NCBI GenBank assembly: GCA_022841475.1
Contig: JALHRJ010000009.1
Location: forward strand, 45,462-109,461
Source: Cyclobacteriaceae bacterium
GTDB taxonomy: Bacteria; Bacteroidota; Bacteroidia; Cytophagales; Cyclobacteriaceae
Length of the DNA: 64,000 nt
Direction: 5' to 3'
The notes below the pieces were generated by a model. That model was not told the DNA's origin. It ran no database searches and worked only from the letters and a program-made list of their open reading frames with translations. This document shows, one piece after another, positions 49,013-58,540 of this stretch (positions within the stretch are counted from its first letter, which is position 1; each line of letters begins with the position of its first letter). Both the position numbers and the translations under genes were made by a program.

Positions 49013-49336
49013 GGTATGAAAATTTTGATACTATGATTTTGGCTTGATGAGTAGACGATGATTCTCATTAGCAAAAGCTGATCGCTTTATTTAGAGAAAA
49101 TGAAAATAAGAATTTTATAAATCTGATTAAAACAAAAGTGCGATAAATTCCCTTGATGGGGTTTTTGCAGCCGATTTCAATGATTCTTTGTTGTGGGATG
49201 ATTAGGATTAGTAGCTAAGGAAGGATATTCTGTTTGAGCACTGGCCATAAAAACTGTCCGTCTCGCTTTCGATATTGCAGATACCGAAAGCGCAAAAGTT
49301 CAACTTACCAAAAGGTAGTTTCAAATTTGGAAGGTA

Positions 49337-52300
49337 CTACCGTTTCAATGAAAGATAACCAGTAATCATTTCCCGTTCACTATTAATAAATTCTATTTTG
49401 TAAAAATAGGTGCCGGTACTTAATTCATTGCCATTTTTATTGAGTCCGGTAAATACAACATCATCATTGTTATAAAAGCTGGCTTCCCACACAATGCTAC
49501 CCCAGCGATTGTAAATAGTCACGTGATTATTTTCTGTATCCGGAAAAAGTGTGATGTATTCAATTACCCATTTATCATTCTTTAAATCACCGTTGGGTGA
49601 GATACCATTATACACTACAATATCACCAATCACCTCAATTTCAAGATTCGTTTCAAAACATTCATTAAGCAAATCACACACACGAATAATCAGGAAATCC
49701 TGGCCAGAGAATTTAGCGGTGGCATAATCAATTTCAAGAATGAAGCCATTCACCGTAGTCTTGCCCCCTTTTTGCGTTGCATTGCCTACTACCTCCAAGG
49801 AAGTAGGGTCAAGATTACCATCCTGATCCGAAATAAGCAGGGTCAAGTCGATCGTAACTTTTCCACCGATGAAAGTTTGAACTGTAGTGGTGATTATGTT
49901 AGGTGGACTGTTAACACAGGTAGTATTATTGATCACTTGAATTATATCAGACATCGGACTGCTACATCCGTTTGCATCGGTTACTTCTACAGAATAATTC
50001 CCAGATAACTGGGTAATAATTTGTTGTGTAGTTTCTCCATTCGACCAGGCGTAGGTAGAAAAACCGGCAGGGGCCGAAAGTGTGATGGGCTGTAAACAGA
50101 TAGCTACTATACCAGCATTGATTGTTTCACTTGCTGTGATAATGGGTTTTGTTGGAATTGAAAATATGGAGGCTATTACCTCGGTGCGTGCACTTTCACA
50201 ACCATTATCATTGATTGACACATAATAGTTGGTAGACGTAGAAAGCGGTGGAGTGGCTAAAATGCTGTTAACTTCTCCGGCCAGGGCAGTGCCACCGCTG
50301 GCGACATCATACCAGCGGTATTGTCCGTTGGTTCCGCCAGAGGCTGTAAGGGTAACGGTGCCTGGTCCGCATCGTGGTTCTGCCGAAGCAGCCGGTGCAA
50401 TGGGGCCGGGTGTGATAGTAGCTGTTACGGGTGTACGCTCGCTTTCACAAAATGCGTTTGCCACGGCTACATAATAAGTAGTGGTTGCCGTTAATAAAGG
50501 TGTGGAATACGTACTATTTACTGCACCGGCAATGGCAGTGCCACCGATAGCTTGTGTATACCATCTGAAATTTCCATCACTTCCATTAGTCGCTGTTAGT
50601 ACCACAGAACCTGGTCCGCAACGGTCGGCATTCGTAGTGAAAGGTGGTTCAGGTGTTGAATTTATTGAGACTACGGCCGCACTACTTGTGGTGGAGCCAC
50701 AAAGATTACTGACCACACACGTATATGAACCTGCATCAAGTAAGTCAATGGCGGAGAATGAAAGCGTGGCGGTAGTAGCGCTTGGAATATTTATCAAATC
50801 TTTTCGCCATTGATAGCTCAGTGGTGCATTCCCTGTGGCAGCAACGGATAGGGTTATGCTTTGACCTTCACAGGAAGTTTGAGAAATGGGTTGTGTGGTA
50901 ATGACTGGGCAACCCACAGCAACAGTGTTATTTATTAATACAGCGAAGTAATCTTCATATATATTAAAAGATACAGAGATAAGATCATTTTTACCATCAC
51001 TGTTGAAATCACGGGCAAGTACTTTATGTCCACCAGACATTTGTTTATTTATCAACTGAGTGGTAGTAGGGCCGCTGGCGGAACCACTGAAAATCCTGAC
51101 AATACCCGGTTCTGAACTAATTGTAAATTGCGAGGAAAGTATTAAATCTTTAAACCCGTCTCCATTCATGTCTGCAAAGTCCTTTACGGTTCCTGTAAAA
51201 CCAGCGGTGTAGTTTGTGCCCGTAAATACTCCGGTTCCATCATTTATATAAAAATCATCATCAGTACCAATGGTAACGTTATAAGCATTAATATCCGGTC
51301 TTCCATCATTATTCAAATCCTGAACTTCAAAAAATCCTGAGTTCATGGGATACTGGCTCCCTTCTGTAAATGTTCCGTTTCCGTTACCAAAAAATACGAC
51401 TACCCGGTTGGGAGAACTATAAGCAACTGCAAGATCAAGGTTGCTATCGTTATTGAAGTCTGAAGTTCGTACTTCCAGTGCATTTTCACTAATCGGAATA
51501 GTTACAGCAGGACTAAACCCAGTTCCTGTTCCGGCAATAAAATAAAGCGATGCGACATTACCCCCAGTGGCGATAATATCCTGGTTTGTATCTTTGTTAA
51601 AATCACCGATAGTGATGCGCACATTGTTTCCGGTAAAACCGATGTTGGCCTGTGGGGTAAAACTTCCATCTCCTTGTCCGGTAAATGGAGTAATGGAGGG
51701 TGTAGAATTCGAATTGACTGATAACAGATCGGGAATACCATCTTTATTAAAATCGATGTTTTGGATACGGAAAGGATTGGTGCCGGTAGTATAGTTCGTT
51801 GCTGTTTTTGTGAACCTGCCATTTCCCGTTCCAAGATAAACGGCAAAGAAGTTGCCTGCGGTGTGTGAGATCGCTACATCGGTTATTCCATCCAGATTGA
51901 AATCGTCCAGCACCATATCGCGTGGGTCGGGTGCCGTTGGAAACTTCGCGATGGCATTGGAAAAGTAGCCTGTTCCATCACCCAATAATACATCTGCGCT
52001 GTGTGTGGTTCCATTAGTACCCACCCCCACTGCATCCAGTTTTCCATCATTATTAACATCCACCAGTTCTATGCTGCGGGGGTTTACATTCGTTTCAAAC
52101 TTGGCGAGAAGAGTGAATGTGCCCGTGCCATTACCTGCGAAAACCCTGACATTCTGGTAATTCTGTGTATTGTCCCTGGCGATGATGTCCATTTGTCCGT
52201 CACCGTTCAGATCACCGGGTGTCATGTAAGCTCCCGTTTGCGAAAATGCAATGGGCGCTGCAAAGACTCCGGAGCCGTTGTTCAGGGTATAAGCATTGCC

Positions 52301-53059
52301 GGTACTTAAATCGAGGTCTCCGTCACCGTCAAGGTCATGCGCGATAATATCTAATGCGGTGCTAAATCCAGTAACAGCTGTACCAGGTGTAAATGATGTG
52401 CCTGAACCATTACCAAACCAGGGTTGCACTACATCTGCAGTTACGGCAAAATCCAGATTGGAGTCACCGTTAAAATCACCCACAGCGACACCAAACAAGA
52501 TGGCAAAGTCAATAGTTGTAGGAGTTGAAAAGCCGCCATTTCCATTCCCCAGGAAAATGAAGACTTGTCGCGGTGCGGTGCTGTTTGAAACAATGACATC
52601 CGGGTTAGAGTCGTTATTAAAATCACCAACGGCTATTGCCCGGGGTGTTGGTCCTACAGGAAAATTAACCGGTGCAGCAAGGTTGCCATTGCCGGCTCCA
52701 AGCAGCAGGGAGAAATCACCATTGGACTGACTGCAGGTAACAACATCCAGGTTTCCATCCTTATTGAAATCGCCTACGGCAATATCGGATGGGTTAGTAG
52801 AGGACGCGAAATTTCTTTTGTTGGTGCCCGTGAAAGTGCCCGACCCCGTGTTTAGTAGCAATGTTACTTGTTGATTTGCGAATGAATTAAAATTGCAAAC
52901 TGCAACATCAATTAAACCATCATTATTAAAATCACCCTTAACAGATGCTTGTGGAGTACTTGGAAGGGAATTGATCGGAACATTATGAAAGGTTACCTGT
53001 GCGAACGAAGGAATAGAAAATAAAATAAAACCACTTAGTATAATTCTTACCAGACGCAT
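49337..53059 (-). CDS. FG-GAP/VCBS-repeat and Ig-like surface protein with CHU_C type B T9SS sorting domain
   Basis: 1240 aa; many DFNNDGxxDVA / DLNGDGQMDI repeats, Ig-like repeats, C-terminus YNGISPNGDLKNDKWVIEYITLFPDTENNHVTIYNRWGS. Confidence 0.92.
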   Translation of the reverse strand: MRLVRIILSGFILFSIPSFAQVTFHNVPINSLPSTPQASVKGDFNNDGLIDVAVCNFNSFANQQVTLLLNTGSGTFTGTNKRNFASSTNPSDIAVGDFNKDGNLDVVTCSQSNGDFSLLLGAGNGNLAAPVNFPVGPTPRAIAVGDFNNDSNPDVIVSNSTAPRQVFIFLGNGNGGFSTPTTIDFAILFGVAVGDFNGDSNLDFAVTADVVQPWFGNGSGTSFTPGTAVTGFSTALDIIAHDLDGDGDLDLSTGNAYTLNNGSGVFAAPIAFSQTGAYMTPGDLNGDGQMDIIARDNTQNYQNVRVFAGNGTGTFTLLAKFETNVNPRSIELVDVNNDGKLDAVGVGTNGTTHSADVLLGDGTGYFSNAIAKFPTAPDPRDMVLDDFNLDGITDVAISHTAGNFFAVYLGTGNGRFTKTATNYTTGTNPFRIQNIDFNKDGIPDLLSVNSNSTPSITPFTGQGDGSFTPQANIGFTGNNVRITIGDFNKDTNQDIIATGGNVASLYFIAGTGTGFSPAVTIPISENALEVRTSDFNNDSNLDLAVAYSSPNRVVVFFGNGNGTFTEGSQYPMNSGFFEVQDLNNDGRPDINAYNVTIGTDDDFYINDGTGVFTGTNYTAGFTGTVKDFADMNGDGFKDLILSSQFTISSEPGIVRIFSGSASGPTTTQLINKQMSGGHKVLARDFNSDGKNDLISVSFNIYEDYFAVLINNTVAVGCPVITTQPISQTSCEGQSITLSVAATGNAPLSYQWRKDLINIPSATTATLSFSAIDLLDAGSYTCVVSNLCGSTTSSAAVVSINSTPEPPFTTNADRCGPGSVVLTATNGSDGNFRWYTQAIGGTAIAGAVNSTYSTPLLTATTTYYVAVANAFCESERTPVTATITPGPIAPAASAEPRCGPGTVTLTASGGTNGQYRWYDVASGGTALAGEVNSILATPPLSTSTNYYVSINDNGCESARTEVIASIFSIPTKPIITASETINAGIVAICLQPITLSAPAGFSTYAWSNGETTQQIITQLSGNYSVEVTDANGCSSPMSDIIQVINNTTCVNSPPNIITTTVQTFIGGKVTIDLTLLISDQDGNLDPTSLEVVGNATQKGGKTTVNGFILEIDYATAKFSGQDFLIIRVCDLLNECFETNLEIEVIGDIVVYNGISPNGDLKNDKWVIEYITLFPDTENNHVTIYNRWGSIVWEASFYNNDDVVFTGLNKNGNELSTGTYFYKIEFINSEREMITGYLSLKR

Positions 53060-53109
53060 ATTTCAAAAGTTCAAATTCAAAACTGTTTAACACTTGTATT
53101 CGTTAATAA

Positions 53110-53432
53110 TTATCTTTTCAAATATAAATAACCTGTTATATTTTTTCTGACGCTCATAAAATTCTAATTATATAAAATTTGGTTTCGGCACCTGATTTCC
53201 TTCATACCGGTAAAGAACATATGTTTTTATCGAAGGTAAAGCTTCCCGCGCAAGTCACCTCGGTATCCAATGGGAGTTCCGGCCCTATAATAGGTGACAA
53301 TTTTAGGCGTTATTTATTGTCTCAGGATTTACGTGCCATCATTTAACTGATGCCCGTGCATTTAAACATGCACACATCCAAAATAATTACTGAGAGTTGA
53401 GTAACTTGGTTAATTCATCGACCGGGTTAATG
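53110..53432. repeat. Duplicated intergenic region, copy B
   Basis: Collinear similarity to 44141..44458. Confidence 0.75.
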
Positions 53433-55724
53433 TTATTTTTTAATAGTTAGATAACCGGTTATTGGCTCGCGATCTAGATTGTCAAATTCAATTTTATAAA
53501 AGTAAGTGCCCGAGGGTAATTCATTCCCATTGTCATTCAATCCGCGAAAGGCTTTTGTTGTATTATTGTAATCCTCAATTTCAAAGACTTTGCTCCCCCA
53601 GCGATTGTAAATAGTTACCCGATTGTCTTGTGTGTCTGGCAAGAGTTCAATGTATTGAATCAGAAAAATATCATTCTTGCCATCGCTTCCGGGGGAGAGA
53701 CCGTTATAAATTTCAATGTCACCGATCACATCAATTTCTAAAATTTGTTGCGTGCATTCATTAAATACATCACACACCTGAATGGTCAATTGATCTTTGC
53801 CGGTAAAATTGACCCCGGCATAATTGATTTGCAATACACCATTAATAAGTGTAGCAATTGCGCCACTTCCCGGTGGTTGTATTATCGTAAGAGAAGCAAG
53901 ATTAAGATTATCATCAGCGTCAGTTATAAGCGGAAGAAGGTTGACAGTAACTTGACCTTCAATGATGGTAGAAAGAGCTACTGCTGCGATTACCGGGGCC
54001 TGATTGTTGCAAGGTTCAGGCAGTATAGTTACCGATAGAGATTCTGATGCAGGGCTTATGCAACCTGATGTATTGGTAATAGTCACGGAGTAGAGACCAC
54101 CTACACTCACAGAAATGAAGGGCGAGGTTGAGCCATTCGACCATAGGTATCCGGCATACCCTGATGGAGCACTCAATGTTAACGTGGTACTGGCACAAAT
54201 GGTTAGCGTATTTCCAATCAATGAAATGTTGGAGGTTATGAATGGTTGCGGAGGAATAGGATTGATTGTGGCCATAACGGCAGTGCGGGAACTTTCGCAA
54301 CTACCGTTATTAAGTGATACATAATAAGTAGCTGTTGCAGTAAGCGGTGGTGTGACATATGAATCATTTACTTCTCCGGGCAATGCGGTGCCTCCAGTAG
54401 CCACCTCATACCAACGGTAGTCTCCATTGTTTCCACCCGTAGCTGTTAATGTTACCGTGGAATTGACTCCACAAGAACTGTTATTACTTGCCCCAGGAAC
54501 TGACGGAGTAGGTATGATAAATGCCGTTACCGGGATTCGCACACTTTCGCAGGTTCCATTTCGGATGGAAACAAAGTATGCGGTGGTATCAGTAAGGATG
54601 GGTGTTGTAAATGAATTTCCGGTGGTGCTCGTAATGGCATTCGGTTCAGTAGTGGATGTGTACCATTGGTAATCCTGCGTAGCGGTAGCACCGGATGCAA
54701 TAAGCGTCACGCTGCCGCTTCCACATAACGTTGCGTTTAACACACTCGGAGGAGTAATGGGATCGCAGATGACTGCAGGTGTTACGAATACATGAATGGC
54801 TTCTTTGCTCCGTTTGTTTTCATCATCAATGGCGGTGATTCGTATTTCATAGGATGTGCTCGGCAACAAACCCTCCAGGGCGGCAGCAAAATCAATGGTG
54901 AGGTTAGCGCCTGGCGTAAAATTAGTATAGGTCTTCGGTGTAGTTTGGGTGGCGCCATCAGTATGAAAATATTCTAAGGCTACAATCTCGGTACCTGAAT
55001 TAGCATTGAAAAATGGTTTTGCAAGCGGCAAACTCCAGCGGCCATTCACATCTTGTGAGCGTACATATAAAATATGAAACCCTTCGGCAACTCCACTCAG
55101 ATTAATTACAAACGATTCGTCAGCAACACTGGAAGCCAACGAAAGTTGTGTGCCATTGCCAACACCAGGGTCGGCATCAAGAAAGTATTCTATGTTTTTT
55201 AATTGCGGAGTTGCAGCCGATTGTGCATTCCGTTGAACAAAAACGGGATAGATAACCGGTATGCTCCAAAGCCCCTGACTATCTTTGGCGCGCACATACA
55301 GGGTATTAAATCCTTCGGCTATGGTAGTTAATGGAATTATAAAATCCCGGGTAATGTCTATGGCCGAAGTAATGGGTATCTCAATACCATTACCCGTGCC
55401 GGGATCGGTATTAAAAAAATATTCTATCCGATCAATAAAATTGAGGGTTGCACTTTGGGCTGTACGTTGAACATATACCGGTTTAATGACCGGGTGACTC
55501 CATAGACCGTTATTACTTTTAGCCCGGATAAAGAGAACATGAAATCCTTCATTCACTAGCCCTAAAGGAAGAGTAGCGTTTTGGGTAAGATCAGCCGCTG
55601 CGGTAATGGAAATTTCAATGCCATTGCCAAATCCAGGATCTGTATCAAAAAAATATTCTACCCGCGCAATAGTCTGCGCGAATAATCCGGAGCTACAAAA
55701 AAATAAAAGAAGAAATAAGCGCAT
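53433..55724 (-). CDS. EYFFDTDPG-repeat protein with Ig-like domains and CHU_C type B T9SS sorting domain
   Basis: 763 aa; MRLFLLLFFCSSGLFAQTIARVEYFFDTDPGFGNG; C-terminus YNGLSPGSDGKNDIFLIQYIELLPDTQDNRVTIYNRWGSKVFE. Confidence 0.92.
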   Translation of the reverse strand: MRLFLLLFFCSSGLFAQTIARVEYFFDTDPGFGNGIEISITAAADLTQNATLPLGLVNEGFHVLFIRAKSNNGLWSHPVIKPVYVQRTAQSATLNFIDRIEYFFNTDPGTGNGIEIPITSAIDITRDFIIPLTTIAEGFNTLYVRAKDSQGLWSIPVIYPVFVQRNAQSAATPQLKNIEYFLDADPGVGNGTQLSLASSVADESFVINLSGVAEGFHILYVRSQDVNGRWSLPLAKPFFNANSGTEIVALEYFHTDGATQTTPKTYTNFTPGANLTIDFAAALEGLLPSTSYEIRITAIDDENKRSKEAIHVFVTPAVICDPITPPSVLNATLCGSGSVTLIASGATATQDYQWYTSTTEPNAITSTTGNSFTTPILTDTTAYFVSIRNGTCESVRIPVTAFIIPTPSVPGASNNSSCGVNSTVTLTATGGNNGDYRWYEVATGGTALPGEVNDSYVTPPLTATATYYVSLNNGSCESSRTAVMATINPIPPQPFITSNISLIGNTLTICASTTLTLSAPSGYAGYLWSNGSTSPFISVSVGGLYSVTITNTSGCISPASESLSVTILPEPCNNQAPVIAAVALSTIIEGQVTVNLLPLITDADDNLNLASLTIIQPPGSGAIATLINGVLQINYAGVNFTGKDQLTIQVCDVFNECTQQILEIDVIGDIEIYNGLSPGSDGKNDIFLIQYIELLPDTQDNRVTIYNRWGSKVFEIEDYNNTTKAFRGLNDNGNELPSGTYFYKIEFDNLDREPITGYLTIKK

Positions 55725-55726
55725 TG

Positions 55727-56776
55727 TTAATTATTCGACTTCACTTTTATTTGTACGGGTAACCCTGTGTTTTTTTCACCTACATTAGGAGCAATCAGAG
55801 AATAAATGTTGGGGATAGGCGGGATGCCCGATAGCACATAGGGTTCAGCGCCACCAAAGATGCCACAATCGGTGCCCCCAAAGCCCGCACCCAATCCGGG
55901 TGATGTAGGTTTTAATTGCCAACGTCCATCGGTGCTGCCAGTGTCAACAAACCGTAAGCCAAGGGAACTGTTATTGATGTTTCCATTTCCTAAAGGCAAG
56001 TAGCCATTGGTGTGAATATTATTTCGGACCAGCGAAGCGGATGCGGTAAATGAGTTGTCGGTATTGAAAAAATTATTTTGGACAATGGCATTGGCAACAT
56101 TGATTCCACCTGCAAAAATATTATTTGATACTTCAAGAGATGAAGTAGGTGGGGATATTAGTGCTGCAACCCCACCACCACAACCTGTACAACTATGAAA
56201 TAAATAATTATTGGCAACCACAATTCCCGATTGTCCGGTCGTTACATTCACCACAGCAAAACTTGTATTGTTTAAATTGCCGTCAACATAGTTTTGAACG
56301 AAAAAGACATTCGAAGCATTGATACTTACCTGTGATAAGTTGCAGCCTGATTCCTGACGGATGAGGTTACGTTTGATTAAAATATTATTAGCACTCACCA
56401 CCAACCGCCCAATTATCTGAATCCCCATGAGTACCGAACCTTCCGAGCCAGCTGCAAATTCCAGTTCTTCGCAGACACCCGCTGCGGTGTTGTTTAAAAA
56501 AGCTGAGGCTACATTGGTTTGTGTATCGGGGTTTTCACTTAAAAAATAGCCCGGCCCAAGGATGGTCAACCTCTTGGTTACGGTAACTTTTGTTGTGATG
56601 TAATTTACCGGAGACCCAATAAGATATAAGGTATCCCCGGCATTGGCCCCATCATGCGCGGCTTGAAGATTGGTAAAATCTTTTGAGCTGCTACCCGCAT
56701 TGCTATCGACAATCCAGATTTTAGCAAAAACGTTGTTTGTAATTGACAACAAAATAATCATGTAGAAGAACTTCAT
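55727..56776 (-). CDS. Right-handed beta-helix-like secreted protein (paralog family A)
   Basis: 349 aa; AKIWIVDSNAGSSSKDFTNLQAAHDGANAGDTLYLIGS...GEKNTGLPVQIKVKSNN. Confidence 0.83.
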   Translation of the reverse strand: MKFFYMIILLSITNNVFAKIWIVDSNAGSSSKDFTNLQAAHDGANAGDTLYLIGSPVNYITTKVTVTKRLTILGPGYFLSENPDTQTNVASAFLNNTAAGVCEELEFAAGSEGSVLMGIQIIGRLVVSANNILIKRNLIRQESGCNLSQVSINASNVFFVQNYVDGNLNNTSFAVVNVTTGQSGIVVANNYLFHSCTGCGGGVAALISPPTSSLEVSNNIFAGGINVANAIVQNNFFNTDNSFTASASLVRNNIHTNGYLPLGNGNINNSSLGLRFVDTGSTDGRWQLKPTSPGLGAGFGGTDCGIFGGAEPYVLSGIPPIPNIYSLIAPNVGEKNTGLPVQIKVKSNN

Positions 56777-56903
56777 AACAAGTAAAGTTTTGTTGAACTT
56801 AAAAATAGCAGGATTGTGCTGATTATAAGTTTTACCCCCATGCTTATGTGGGTAGATATCCAGTTCATCACATAGAATTTCATCACGATCAAAATAGTTA
56901 TCA

Positions 56904-57947
56904 TTAATTGTTTGACTTCACCTTTATCTGTACCGGTAGTCCTGTATTTTTTTCTGCTGCGGCAGGAGCGGTTAACCCATAAATGGTAGGTATGGGTGGA
57001 ATTCCCGAGAGTATGTAAGGTTCGTCACCGCCATACATACCCATGTCAGTTCCATCAAACCCGGTGCCCAATGCTGGTGAACCTGTTTTTAGTTTCCATT
57101 GACCATCGGTGGTACCCGTGCCAATAAAAATTGTAGTGGGTAGTACATTATTGATATTGCCATTATCTGTGGGTAAGCCATTGGTATGGTGGATATTATT
57201 TCGGATAACTGAGGTGGTGGCTGATAATACACCACCAGCATAGAATATGTTATTTTGAACCAACGCATTTGTAACATTAAAATGACTATTAGATGTATTA
57301 TTTGATACTTCTAAACCAGACCCACTTGAACGTACATTTTCAAACCCCCCTCCATTATTAAACAGATAATTATTAATAATCCTGATGGTACTAAATCCGG
57401 GATTAATGCCAATACATTGTCCATAAGAACCGCCAACCACAGTAGCGGTAAAATAATTTTGTCCAATAATAATATTGGATGCCGCAACCGTTACAAGGGG
57501 CTTAGGACAACCCCCTGCAATGGGAGCAGACATTCTGTTCCTTCTGAGTAGAATATTATTGACTGAAAGAGTTATTGAACCAAATATGGTTAATCCACTT
57601 ACAACGGATCCTTCAGATCCACCAGCAAAGATGATCGCATCCGAGCCACATAAACCTGTTTCGAGAAGTAGGAAAGCGGATAGTAAGGAAACCTGAGTAT
57701 CCGGATTATTTAAAAAATAACCAGGCCCGAGTATTACCAGACGCTTCATGATTGTGACAGTGGTTGTGATATAACTCACTCCCGACCCAATCAGGTAAAG
57801 GCTATCCCCAACCGAAGCCCCATCATGCGCTGCCTGCAAATTGGTAAAATCTTTCGAGGCACTACCCGGGTTGCTGTCCACAATCCAGATTTTGGCCTGT
57901 AGGGTTAGGGGCAGTACCAACAAGGCAATCAGATAATAATGTTTCAT
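56904..57947 (-). CDS. Right-handed beta-helix-like secreted protein (paralog family A), not followed by an EYFFDTDPG-repeat gene
   Basis: AKIWIVDSNPGSASKDFTNLQAAHDGASVGDSLYLIGS...AEKNTGLPVQIKVKSNN; start MKHYYLIALLVLPLTLQAK at 57947 preferred. Confidence 0.83.
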   Translation of the reverse strand: MKHYYLIALLVLPLTLQAKIWIVDSNPGSASKDFTNLQAAHDGASVGDSLYLIGSGVSYITTTVTIMKRLVILGPGYFLNNPDTQVSLLSAFLLLETGLCGSDAIIFAGGSEGSVVSGLTIFGSITLSVNNILLRRNRMSAPIAGGCPKPLVTVAASNIIIGQNYFTATVVGGSYGQCIGINPGFSTIRIINNYLFNNGGGFENVRSSGSGLEVSNNTSNSHFNVTNALVQNNIFYAGGVLSATTSVIRNNIHHTNGLPTDNGNINNVLPTTIFIGTGTTDGQWKLKTGSPALGTGFDGTDMGMYGGDEPYILSGIPPIPTIYGLTAPAAAEKNTGLPVQIKVKSNN

Positions 57948-58072
57948 TTGGATTTGAGTTAATTTTATCTTGAAAAAAACCTGGTAATACCTGCTCATCT
58001 TGCTACAGATATGAGAGCAAGTGTATTTACTTATCAGATAGGTAAGATCTGTGAATAAAGCCCTTATCTCAA

Positions 58073-58088
58073 TACCTGTTTTCGAGTA
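58073..58088. promoter_or_regulatory. Degenerate operator-like site TACCTGTTTTCGAGTA
   Basis: Left arm TACCTG conserved, right arm CGAGTA vs CAGGTA; exactly 34 bp from the site at 58107. Confidence 0.5.
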
Positions 58089-58106
58089 ATTATTCGATCA
58101 AAAAAA

Positions 58107-58122
58107 TACCTGAAAGCAGGTA
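58107..58122. promoter_or_regulatory. Inverted repeat TACCTGAAAGCAGGTA
   Basis: Arms TACCTG/CAGGTA as in the palindrome at 24912..24927; upstream of the beta-helix gene starting at 57947. Confidence 0.65.
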
Positions 58123-58400
58123 CTTAAGAAAGTCATTGATCGTGTAACTGAAACCCAATGAATTATTTTAACTTGACGGTTATGATTGTTGATTTAATCC
58201 GAAAATTGCCATTAGGAATGACAATTTTGCCCGAAGGGTGACGAATGAGGACATAGAAGTCAGCATTGTCAGGATTAACCTCATGACACTTGCGGTCGGA
58301 GTCAGACATTTATCGTCTGACCTGACATTGAAAATAAAAGAAATATTTACATTAAAAGGAAAACTATACGCCTTTCATTTTCAATCATCAGCACAACGTG

Positions 58401-58424
58401 CAAAAAAGTCTAATGACTTTTTTG
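58401..58424. terminator. Terminator-like hairpin CAAAAAAGTC-TAAT-GACTTTTTTG
   Basis: 10-bp perfect inverted arms with a 4-nt loop, A/T-rich; function uncertain. Confidence 0.4.
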
Positions 58425-58540
58425 GGTTAATGGTTTAAGTAGAGTTAAGTCATGAGTATGGTTGCTTGCAGCCCTGCTCTCGATCTACTGGAATTTACGT
58501 TTCCAGTCATTTTTCTTAGCTTTGAGTACTTTTTAAACTG

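Noticed and set aside
58238-58438. 66-aa ORF MTNEDIEVSIVRINLMTLAVGVRH...
   Set aside because: No domain, signal or paralog; overlaps hairpins; treated as non-coding unless conservation shows otherwise.
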